Source: Clostridiales bacterium DTU083 (lineage in GTDB: Bacteria > Bacillota > Clostridia > Caldicoprobacterales > DTU083). From it: 32,515 nt of DNA. The position numbers and the translations under genes were made by a program. Position 1 is the first letter of the stretch; each line of letters starts with the position of its first letter. Under the pieces are notes generated by a model. It saw only the letters and a list, made by a program, of their open reading frames with translations, made no database searches and had not been told where the DNA came from. This document shows positions 25,840 to 32,515 of the stretch, piece by piece. The stretch spans positions 1 through 32,515 of the forward strand of contig LFTC01000038.1 of assembly GCA_001512915.1 (NCBI GenBank). The letters run 5' to 3'.

Positions 25840-26490
25840 CTATCGGTAATAGCTGAATTTCTTCTCCAGCCATTCCATGCCAAATGCAACAAAATAGTTA
25901 AATATATAATAGAATACTCCTGCAGCTATATAAGGAACAACCGATTGTTCCTTGGATGCAATGGCTTTTGCCGCTAAGAACATCTCTGATACTGAAATTA
26001 CCTGAGCCAAAGCTGTATCTTTTACCAGGGTTATCGTTTCATTGGTTACAGAGGGTAATATGCGTTTTATTACCTGAGGAAGAATTATTCTCATAAAGGT
26101 CTGTGACCTGCTGTAACCCAGTACCTTTGCAGCCTCATACTGTCCTATAGATATGGACTCAATTCCGCCCCGATATATTTCTGCAAAATAAGCAGCGTAA
26201 TTCAAAACAAATCCAATAATCACCGCAACAAAACGGTACCCTTGGGGCAGCCTGATGCCAAAAAGGTAGTAAGGCCCGAAATAAACTACCATCAGCTGCA
26301 ACATGAGTGGAGTGCCCCTCATTATGGAAATATATAGTTTTATTGGAATACGCAATATAACACATTTAGACATCCGGCCCAAGGTTATGATTAAACCCAG
26401 TGGAAGAGATAAAATTAATGTCAATACAAAAATTTCGATTGATACCAGCATGCCTTCGCCGAGTTTTGCTAAAAGCACTGATAATTCCAC
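25840..26490 (-). CDS. Polar amino acid ABC transporter permease
   Basis: The 216-residue HisM/GlnP-type permease has about five membrane segments, the family segment MRGTPLMLQLMVVYFGPYYL and the cytosolic EAA loop EAAKVLGYSRSQTFMRIILP. A single permease suggests a homodimeric channel. GTG start, with GGAGTG about 7 nt upstream. Confidence 0.94.
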   Translation of the reverse strand: MELSVLLAKLGEGMLVSIEIFVLTLILSLPLGLIITLGRMSKCVILRIPIKLYISIMRGTPLMLQLMVVYFGPYYLFGIRLPQGYRFVAVIIGFVLNYAAYFAEIYRGGIESISIGQYEAAKVLGYSRSQTFMRIILPQVIKRILPSVTNETITLVKDTALAQVISVSEMFLAAKAIASKEQSVVPYIAAGVFYYIFNYFVAFGMEWLEKKFSYYR

Positions 26491-26540
26491 TTATGGACAC
26501 TCCATTTCATAGTCAGATCAATTGTTTATTACTACAAGGT

Positions 26541-27335
26541 TTATTTGCCAATAATAGTTACATCTTTGCCAAACCATTTTTCAGATATAGTTTTCAAGGT
26601 TCCGTCTTCTGCCATTTCCTCCAACGCTTCCTGAACTTTGTCCCGCAAAACAGTATTTCCTTTTAAGAACCCAACGCCATAAAGTTCCTCCTGCAGTGTT
26701 TCATCAAGGGCTTTGAATTTGCCTTCTGCTTTTTGCATGCGATAATTTGCTACAACCTCATCCATAGCAACCGCATCTACTCCTCCTGCTTCCAAGTCCA
26801 TCAAAGCGCTGTTATAATCGGGGGCAGTAACATACTCCCCAAAGGTTTCCAGTAATTCCGGATTGTCTTTTAGTGCTGCCTCTGCACTGGAATCCACTTG
26901 CACGCAGACAGTTTTTCCTGCCAGATCTTCCAAAGTGCTTATATCTGAATCTGCACGTACTACAAACACCTGTTTATTGGCCATGTATGGCTCAGTCCAT
27001 GTATATCCATCCTCTCTGCCATTTATGGTAAACCCGTTCCATATACAATCAATGTTTCTTGTGGATAATTCTTCATCTTTAGCATCCCACGCAATAGGCT
27101 GCAAGGCCAATTCCAAATTCAAACGTTTCGCTACTTCAGCGGCCAGCTCCAGGTCAAAACCGGTAAATTCCCCATCATCTCCCACAAAACCCATTGGTGG
27201 AAAGTTTTGATCGAATCCAACAGTGAATTTGCCTTCATTTACTGTTAACCCTGCTGTATCTTTGGATGAGGCACAGCTTGCCAAAGCAAATGCTCCAATC
27301 AAAAAAGCTATAATGACTGCCAATACTTTTTTCAT
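26541..27335 (-). CDS. Polar amino acid-binding lipoprotein (SBP family 3)
   Basis: The 264-residue extracellular solute-binding protein has lipobox ALASC (Cys21) and a core that starts FTVGFDQNFPPMGFVGDDGE and contains GFDLELAAEVAKRL and the C-terminal ISEKWFGKD. I chose the ATG at 27335, after GGGGGG, rather than an upstream in-frame extension of 18 codons that would precede the signal peptide. The ligand could be glutamine, arginine, cystine or another polar amino acid. Confidence 0.92.
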   Translation of the reverse strand: MKKVLAVIIAFLIGAFALASCASSKDTAGLTVNEGKFTVGFDQNFPPMGFVGDDGEFTGFDLELAAEVAKRLNLELALQPIAWDAKDEELSTRNIDCIWNGFTINGREDGYTWTEPYMANKQVFVVRADSDISTLEDLAGKTVCVQVDSSAEAALKDNPELLETFGEYVTAPDYNSALMDLEAGGVDAVAMDEVVANYRMQKAEGKFKALDETLQEELYGVGFLKGNTVLRDKVQEALEEMAEDGTLKTISEKWFGKDVTIIGK

Positions 27336-27383
27336 TTGAACCCCCCGCTTTGCTATAAAGTAAGATTTATTCAACTGATATGG

Positions 27384-27401
27384 TATCACATTAGCGTGAT
27401 A
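27384..27401 (-). promoter_or_regulatory. Perfect palindrome upstream of the polar amino acid ABC operon
   Basis: TATCAC-N6-GTGATA lies about 50 nt before the binding-protein start, overlapping a possible extended -10. It looks like an operator for an unidentified dimeric regulator. The rest of the gap up to 27593 is AT-rich and shows nothing else I can support. Confidence 0.45.
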
Positions 27402-27593
27402 AAGTAAATGATAAAAAATTATATATATATTCAGCTGTCAATAAAAAACATTTGACATAAGGCTCATAGTGTAATACATAAAGCATGGTTTTGTAATAAA
27501 CATATAAAGTAAAGCCATTAATTTCATTAGTTAAGCACAATAAAACAAGAGAAGCATTTAAGATATGTTAATAGGATAAGATATGAAACTTTC

Positions 27594-28889
27594 TTATTTA
27601 CTATCTGTATCCTGATGGTTAGATTGGCCATCTGAACTTGAATCCAAGATACTCAGCTTAAGACGCTTAACCCTGGTTCGGTAAACATCCAGTATCAGCC
27701 ATCTGAGATTATTATATACAACAACTTCGCCTTTCTTGGGAAACCGCCCGATTATTCCTGTGATGAATCCTCCAATGGTTTCATAGTGTTCTGATTCCAG
27801 GCTTGTTCCCAGCTCCTCATTCAAATCATTCAGTCTGGTTAATCCGTCGATTATATATTCAGTAGGTGAGATTTGCTGGATTTCGTCAATTATATCATCG
27901 TGTTCATCACCTATATCCCCGAAAATTTCTTCAACCATGTCTTGCATTGTAACAATGCCTGCAGTGCCGCCGTATTCATCAACTACAATAATCATTTGCA
28001 GGCGTTTTTTTCTCATCTCTTCAAATAAATCAACAATTCTTTTGTTTTCATATGTGAAATATGGCTTGCGGATTATTTGCCTTATATCAAAGGCGTCCTT
28101 ACTATTATTATAAAAGAATAGATCTTTTACATGTAAAACCCCTACGATGTTATCTATAGAATTTTCATAAACCGGCATACGGGAATAACGTTCCTTTCGG
28201 AACCTGTCCCAAATCTCATCATAGCCGGATTTTACATCAATAGCTGCAATATCGGTTCTTGGTATCATAATATCCTTAACCTGCGAGTCGGCAAATTCAA
28301 ATACATTGTGGATCATTCTTTTTTCTTCCGGATCTATCACACCTTCCAAGTGTCCTACGTCAACCAGGGTTCGGAGCTCTTCTTCAGTTATGTGTGGAGT
28401 TTTCTCTGTAGTTTTCCATCCGAAAATACGGATAATAAGATTACTGATGGCCATAAGAACTGTAATGATGGGATTTAAGATTCGAATCAATATCTCAATT
28501 AAGCCAGAGACTTTGAACGAAAACTTTTCAGGATTTATTTCCGCTATTAGATTTGGAAACAATTCACCAAAAATAAGAATTATAAGTATCATTCCTATAA
28601 TAGCTGCAGCTGACCAGCCTTTACCAATATGTCGCAATGCCAACTGAACAGCAATCACAGTTGCTGCTATATTAACAGAATTGTCTGCAACTATTATTGC
28701 ATTTCTCAGCTTGTCCGGAGACTCAAGAAGCTTCCATACATTTTCAGCACCCTTGACTTTTTCTTTAACCATTCCTCTTAGGCGAATCCGGTTTAAGGAT
28801 AAAAAAGCAGTTTCCACAGCTGAGAAAAATGCTGACATAATAATTAAGATAACTAACAATAACAACCGCCAAGCACTATCTGAATCCAA
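27594..28889 (-). CDS. CorC/HlyC-type (CNNM family) membrane protein
   Basis: The 431-residue protein has an N-terminal DUF21 membrane domain (about 1-190, with SAFFSAVETAFLSLNRIRLR and the conserved FGELFPNLIAE), two CBS domains (about 205-330, starting VKDIMIPRTDI) and a C-terminal CorC/HlyC domain (about 345-420). Relatives affect Mg2+ or Co2+ homeostasis; the old name hemolysin is probably misleading. The start is TTG, 11 nt after GGAG. Standalone gene; no clear terminator seen downstream. Confidence 0.92.
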   Translation of the reverse strand: MDSDSAWRLLLLVILIIMSAFFSAVETAFLSLNRIRLRGMVKEKVKGAENVWKLLESPDKLRNAIIVADNSVNIAATVIAVQLALRHIGKGWSAAAIIGMILIILIFGELFPNLIAEINPEKFSFKVSGLIEILIRILNPIITVLMAISNLIIRIFGWKTTEKTPHITEEELRTLVDVGHLEGVIDPEEKRMIHNVFEFADSQVKDIMIPRTDIAAIDVKSGYDEIWDRFRKERYSRMPVYENSIDNIVGVLHVKDLFFYNNSKDAFDIRQIIRKPYFTYENKRIVDLFEEMRKKRLQMIIVVDEYGGTAGIVTMQDMVEEIFGDIGDEHDDIIDEIQQISPTEYIIDGLTRLNDLNEELGTSLESEHYETIGGFITGIIGRFPKKGEVVVYNNLRWLILDVYRTRVKRLKLSILDSSSDGQSNHQDTDSK

Positions 28890-29000
28890 CCAAAAACACG
28901 CTCCTTAAAATATGCCCCGTATTCCGGTTTTTTTCATTTTACCACGCGGTGGATTATCTGTCTATATTACTGCATTCTCGTATGTTTACTGATGACCTGT

Positions 29001-29030
29001 TTGAAAAAACAATATTATGGCCATTAATAT
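29001..29030 (+). promoter_or_regulatory. Promoter of osmC
   Basis: Plus strand -35 TTGAAA (29001-29006), 18-nt spacer, -10 TAATAT (29025-29030). Moderate match. Confidence 0.5.
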
Positions 29031-29063
29031 ATTGATATTATAATTAAAGGAGTGTTGGGTATC

Positions 29064-29480
29064 ATGGGTCAAGTAGAAGTGATTGCTAATCTGGTTGATA
29101 AGATGGCTTTTCAAATGGACTTGGATGGACATAAGCTGATAACCGATGCCAGTTATGAAGTTGGAGGTAATGATCTGGGACCTCGCCCTAAAAAACTGCT
29201 ATTGGCAGGGCTTATCGGTTGTACCGGCATTGATGTAGTATCTATACTGAAAAAAATGAAAGTAGAACCAGAAAAATTCCAGTTGGAAGTAAAGGCGGGC
29301 AGCTCCGAAGAACATCCCAAAGTATATACCAATATACATCTAACTTATCGATTTAAAGGAAAAGATCTGCCCATGGATAAGCTGGAACGGGCGGTACAGC
29401 TGTCCCAAGAGAAATACTGCGCAGTATCTGCCATGCTCAAAAAAGCTGTGCCAGTTACTTATGAAATTGTTGTTGAATAA
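29064..29480 (+). CDS. OsmC/Ohr family protein
   Basis: The 138-residue protein of the OsmC family, cysteine-based peroxidases that reduce organic hydroperoxides. The two catalytic-type cysteines are C53 in LIGCTGIDVVS and C119 in EKYCAVSAML. It belongs to the YhfA-like OsmC branch rather than Ohr proper, judging by GCTGIDVV. I favour the ATG at 29064 with GGAG 11 nt upstream; in-frame GTG at 29052 and TTG at 29055 lie too close to that site. Confidence 0.88.
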   Translation: MGQVEVIANLVDKMAFQMDLDGHKLITDASYEVGGNDLGPRPKKLLLAGLIGCTGIDVVSILKKMKVEPEKFQLEVKAGSSEEHPKVYTNIHLTYRFKGKDLPMDKLERAVQLSQEKYCAVSAMLKKAVPVTYEIVVE

Positions 29481-29489
29481 TTAAACAGC

Positions 29490-29514
29490 AAAAAGCCCTG
29501 ATCGTCTCAGGGCT
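29490..29514 (-). terminator. Terminator of the AmmeMemoRadiSam operon
   Basis: Stem AGCCCTGA/TCAGGGCT with a 5-nt loop. Only the minus strand has the U tract (TTTTT), so it best serves the amrS transcript ending at 29670; on the plus strand, after osmC, it is only a hairpin. Confidence 0.75.
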
Positions 29515-29549
29515 GACAAATAGGGGTATTGATTTAAGGAGGCATTAAA

Positions 29550-29600
29550 ATGCAACGCGTTGTACTTACTTTTAATGAAAATAATAAAACAATATTTTGA
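29550..29600 (+). CDS. 16-codon ORF with a strong ribosome site
   Basis: AAGGAGG lies 7 nt before an ATG opening MQRVVLTFNENNKTIF and a TGA stop. The site is as good as any in the window. The start resembles the first strand of ubiquitin-like or 2Fe-2S ferredoxin folds, so it may be a gene remnant or a genuine small peptide. No continuation is visible in other frames, and no promoter of its own was found. Confidence 0.4.
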   Translation: MQRVVLTFNENNKTIF

Positions 29601-29669
29601 ACTGCCTATTATCCAAATGTTAATAAATTGTTAACAACATTCCATCTGCTGTCCGGACATTGAATTAAC

Positions 29670-30656
29670 CTATATTATAATAGGTAAAGAAATATTACAT
29701 GCTGGGCATTCAGCTCGTTCGATAAGCATCCTGACAGAGTAACCTGCCCTGTATATCAATTGTTTTCCGCATTTATGACAATAGGTGGAATTATCAACAC
29801 CTGGCATATTGCCCAAGTAAACGTAATGTAAATGTTTTTTAGCAATGACAGCCGCACGCTTTATTACTTCAATATCAGTGGCCGGCCTGCTCATCTTATA
29901 AGCAGGAAAATATCTGGAAATATGAAGCGGTATATTTTTATCTAAGTTTGATATAAAAGCAGCAATTTCTTCTATTTCTTCTTCCGTATCATTTAAACCG
30001 TTAACCAGCAAGGTTGTGACTTCTATGTGGCATCTTGTGTACGACATTTCAATGGTGCGTAATACCGGCTGCAAGCTTCCACCGCATATTCTGTGGTAGT
30101 ATCGCTGCTGCATGGACTTAAGGTCAATATTCATGGCGTCTACATATGGAAGAAGTTCTTCCAATGGAGCGGCCTCTATATAACCATTAGTGACAAGAAC
30201 TATGCTTAAATCCGGATATGCTTTTTTCAGTATCTTGGCTGTTTCCAATATATATTCGAACCAGACCACCGGCTCATTATAGGTAAAAGCTATTCCTATA
30301 TTATTATCCGGCACTGTACAGCTGGCAGCAAGCTGATCCGGTGGAAGAAATTCGCTTTTGGACCTATAATGCGCTATAGAGTAATTTTGGCAAAAATCAC
30401 ATGACAAATTACATCCATAAGTTCCCACTGATAGAATTCTTTTGCCTGGTTTAAAATGATATAAAGGTTTTTTCTCAACCGGATCAACATGCATAGCTGT
30501 AATTTCGCCAAAGTTTTCTGTTTTTAATGTCCCTGCCTCATTAAGTCTTACAGAACAAATTCCTTTTTTCCCTTTTGAAAGCAGGCAATGGTGAGGGCAG
30601 AGATTACATCTGATTTGGCTGCCTTCCTTTTGCCAGTACGCAGCATTCTGGATCAT
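29670..30656 (-). CDS. amrS: AmmeMemoRadiSam system radical SAM enzyme
   Basis: The 328-residue radical SAM protein has the cluster motif C82-x3-C86-x2-C89 (CNLSCDFC), a N-terminal four-cysteine region (C17, C20, C24, C34) and a C-terminal zinc-ribbon-like CHKC...CPAC. The length and the PLYHFKPGKRILSVGTYGCN context match AmrS, distantly related to pyruvate formate-lyase activases but with a canonical system partner here. The start ATG shares one base with the stop of the partner gene (TAATG), so translation is coupled. The reaction it performs is unknown. Confidence 0.93.
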   Translation of the reverse strand: MIQNAAYWQKEGSQIRCNLCPHHCLLSKGKKGICSVRLNEAGTLKTENFGEITAMHVDPVEKKPLYHFKPGKRILSVGTYGCNLSCDFCQNYSIAHYRSKSEFLPPDQLAASCTVPDNNIGIAFTYNEPVVWFEYILETAKILKKAYPDLSIVLVTNGYIEAAPLEELLPYVDAMNIDLKSMQQRYYHRICGGSLQPVLRTIEMSYTRCHIEVTTLLVNGLNDTEEEIEEIAAFISNLDKNIPLHISRYFPAYKMSRPATDIEVIKRAAVIAKKHLHYVYLGNMPGVDNSTYCHKCGKQLIYRAGYSVRMLIERAECPACNISLPIII

Positions 30657-32002
30657 TATTTATCCTCCTGAAAACGAATAACCTGGAACCTTTCAATGGA
30701 ATATGGAGAACGGGGAGATATCCCGGCTTTTCCTAAAGCTATGCTTAATTGTTCTTTCGCTGTATCTACCCCTTCCAAATCCGGCAGCAACAACCCGGAA
30801 CGCAGCCCGCTCCGCACTATAATTCCATATTTCTTGGGGTCCAGTTCATGGTATTCTGCCGGTTCCGGCTCAGTAAGTACATCCACGGAAAAATCCAGTT
30901 CATTCAATTCTTCTATAGTAACAGGCGGAAATCTGGGATCACGAGTTCCAGCCTCTACTGCATTTCTGATTATTTCCTCTGCTACGCAATTGGTTACTGG
31001 CACAACGGTTCCAATGCACCCTCTCAGTTTTCCATATTTCCTCAGCGTCACAAATACAGCCCTTTGTTGCTCTCTCATTTCCTGAGTAACGTAGTCAGGA
31101 ATGCTCATATAACTCCCATTTTTCAAATAATGAGCTAAACTTTCCCTGGCCAACCTGACATAAGGATTCTGTTGTTTGTTTTTAATATTTATTTTCATAA
31201 CCAAGTATCCTACGCCAAAAGTACCCTGGTATGAAAGAGTCTGCCCGTTGAACTCATGCCCATCCAAAGCACCTAAAAGAATATAATAGGAACGGAGAGC
31301 GCATTCACCTGCCTCTTCTATCATCTTTGGGTTCAAATTGAATATTCCGGATACATCACCCTGTTCAAGCAGCGTTCGAATTTCATTATCGAATTTTTCA
31401 CCATAAGGACTGTATTCATATGGGCCGCCTTTAAGTAACCTGTGTGATAAATCCCCGCTCGCTATAAAAACAACATTCCTGTTGCTTTTTTCGACTGCAT
31501 TTTTTATGCAGATACCAAAGTCATAAAGCTGTTTTTTGGGCAGCAGTCCATAGGTTATGTGAACCAATTCATAATCAGAGTATTTCTTATTGATAAAGTA
31601 CATGGGCACCATAGCCCCGTGATCCAATTCATAAGAAGTTCCATATCTTACAGCAGATGATTTGGTTATGCTTACAGCCGGAATTCCTGCTCTATTGGAT
31701 TGTTTCAATACTTGATTTGCTAACCCTGTATCGATTTTTGCATAGAACTTTACCTGGGGAGCCCGAAAATGGATCATGCTGCCCTGAATTTCACTATCAT
31801 TCATAACAGCAATGGCATCTTGAAACACAGGCCCATGAGGTGTGATCAATATGATAGTGTCAGGTTTCATCTCTGCTATCTCTTCAGAGACTTTAAAAAA
31901 TGCATCTGTTGTATCCTGGATAGCCGCTTCTTCTCCCCGGCCGATTTCAGGCAATATTATAGGAGGGTGAGGCATCGCATAATAACCGCAAATTTTACCC
32001 AC
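30656..32002 (-). CDS. Fused Memo/LigB-like and AMMECR1 protein (AmmeMemoRadiSam proteins B and A)
   Basis: The 448-residue protein joins a LigB/Memo-type domain (1 to about 265; PHPPIILPEIG, ITPHGP, DHGAMVP and ASGDLSH carry the likely metal-binding His/Asp) to an AMMECR1 domain (about 272-448; FVTLRKYGKLRGCIGT, EAGTRDPRFPPVT, with the Cys in RGCIG). In many genomes these are separate proteins, and both are tied to the radical SAM enzyme encoded next. GTG start, about 7 nt after GAAGGTG. The joint function is not known. Confidence 0.92.
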   Translation of the reverse strand: MGKICGYYAMPHPPIILPEIGRGEEAAIQDTTDAFFKVSEEIAEMKPDTIILITPHGPVFQDAIAVMNDSEIQGSMIHFRAPQVKFYAKIDTGLANQVLKQSNRAGIPAVSITKSSAVRYGTSYELDHGAMVPMYFINKKYSDYELVHITYGLLPKKQLYDFGICIKNAVEKSNRNVVFIASGDLSHRLLKGGPYEYSPYGEKFDNEIRTLLEQGDVSGIFNLNPKMIEEAGECALRSYYILLGALDGHEFNGQTLSYQGTFGVGYLVMKINIKNKQQNPYVRLARESLAHYLKNGSYMSIPDYVTQEMREQQRAVFVTLRKYGKLRGCIGTVVPVTNCVAEEIIRNAVEAGTRDPRFPPVTIEELNELDFSVDVLTEPEPAEYHELDPKKYGIIVRSGLRSGLLLPDLEGVDTAKEQLSIALGKAGISPRSPYSIERFQVIRFQEDK

Positions 32003-32035
32003 ACTATCACCTTCCCAATAGGATATGTTTCTTTA

Positions 32036-32413
32036 TTAATCAAAAGGATGTGCACATTTGGGGCAATATTGGAAATCCTCATATGTAGTATAACCACACT
32101 GGCTGCACTTCTTCCAACCTGCATAACGTCCGGTTCGGACTATATGCAAATCCTCATCATGTAAAGTTATATTTTCTCCCCGGGCAATTCGTTTGCCCAA
32201 CTCATTGTCAATTGTGTATAAGGTACCGCAACAACTAGTCTCAACATAGTAAGTTCTATTCCATCTAAAAACAGGAATAAAAAACAGGCTAAAATACATA
32301 TACTCCATGAAAACCCTGTACCTTCCATATTTGCCACATACACGACATACTACAGACTGATGAAAATCTAATTCTTTTCGGTCGTTTGCTATGCCAAATA
32401 TGAAAAAAAACAA
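32036..32413 (-). CDS. Zinc-ribbon protein
   Basis: The 125-residue protein starts MFFFIFGI, has a C-x2-C (VCRVCGKYG), a middle TSCCGTLY, and a C-terminal zinc ribbon CSQCGYTTYEDFQYCPKC. One hydrophobic stretch (MYFSLFFIPVF) may be membrane-associated. I chose the TTG at 32413 because GGGGAG lies 8 nt upstream; an earlier in-frame start at 32452 has none. It lies 33 nt before the Memo-AMMECR1 gene and is probably in the same operon. Function unknown. Confidence 0.8.
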   Translation of the reverse strand: MFFFIFGIANDRKELDFHQSVVCRVCGKYGRYRVFMEYMYFSLFFIPVFRWNRTYYVETSCCGTLYTIDNELGKRIARGENITLHDEDLHIVRTGRYAGWKKCSQCGYTTYEDFQYCPKCAHPFD

Positions 32414-32464
32414 GAAAACATCTCCCCTGTCTTTTGATTGAGAATAGATCAACCGCCTGGAATT

Positions 32465-32473
32465 AGTATAACA
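32465..32473 (-). promoter_or_regulatory. Extended -10 promoter of the AmmeMemoRadiSam operon
   Basis: Minus strand TGTTATACT is a near-perfect extended -10; the -35 region is poor. About 50 nt upstream of the zinc-ribbon start. Confidence 0.5.
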
Positions 32474-32515
32474 TAAAAAAGCATGTTGTTTTCATCATTT
32501 TTCTCAAAAACTATT

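Noticed and set aside
27452-27480. Plus-strand promoter-like TTGACA-17-TACATA
   Set aside because: It points into the 3' end of an oppositely directed gene with nothing to express, and the -10 is poor.
27594-28889. Hemolysin annotation for the CorC/HlyC-type protein
   Set aside because: The domain set (DUF21, CBS pair, CorC_HlyC) points to cation homeostasis; the hemolysin name is historical.
30696-31138. Two overlapping plus-strand ORFs of 129 codons opposite the Memo-AMMECR1 gene
   Set aside because: They are shadow frames of a well-supported gene.

Overview
The window looks like a chromosomal segment of a low-GC Gram-positive bacterium, most likely an anaerobic member of the Clostridia. 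Signs of this are AGGAGG-type ribosome sites, frequent GTG/TTG starts, lipoprotein signal peptides, an FMN riboswitch with RibU, a CymR-type Rrf2 regulator, a multi-LysM spore-coat-like protein and a PplA/ApbE pair. About 33 protein genes are present, all but lysA, one aminotransferase, osmC and a 16-codon ORF on the minus strand. No rRNA, tRNA, IS element, prophage or CRISPR array was seen, and no gene-free stretch reaches 300 bases. The longest gap (27336-27593) holds a palindrome and AT-rich DNA.

Layout. 1-142: cluster of DnaA-box-like 9-mers. 143-3564: t6A operon tsaE-tsaB-rimI-DUF1461-tsaD. 3711-4617: ribU behind a complete promoter, FMN riboswitch and terminator. 4632-8277: tex and lysA, divergent from back-to-back promoters. 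8278-10482: four-LysM protein and a thyA-folA pair. 10534-13404: sulfur operon cymR-metY-cysK. 13411-14635: iron alcohol dehydrogenase. 14722-17035: lipoprotein with a 160-codon tandem duplication (PplA-like) and apbE. 17112-18297: GDT1-family cation transporter with an unusual cysteine-bearing tail. 18358-19631: aminotransferase. 19630-25047: branched-chain amino acid ABC operon livJ-(attenuator)-livH-M-G-F plus a CBS-ACT protein. 25069-27401: polar amino acid ABC operon. 27594-28889: CorC/HlyC-type membrane protein. 29001-29600: osmC and a 16-codon ORF. 29490-32473: zinc-ribbon protein, fused Memo/LigB-AMMECR1 protein and radical SAM enzyme (AmmeMemoRadiSam operon).

How the genes may work together. 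RibU imports flavin under FMN control, and ApbE would use FAD to flavinylate the surface lipoprotein; this suggests a Gram-positive extracellular flavin electron-transfer module, although no EetA/EetB/Ndh2 is visible here. Two adjacent amino acid importers, a PLP aminotransferase and the CBS-ACT protein suggest a lifestyle reliant on amino acids. CymR, MetY and CysK form a compact sulfur-assimilation unit. The most open questions are the AmmeMemoRadiSam operon, the GDT1 cysteine tail, the CBS-ACT protein of the liv operon and the DnaA-box cluster. All calls come from reading the sequence by eye; no database search was run.
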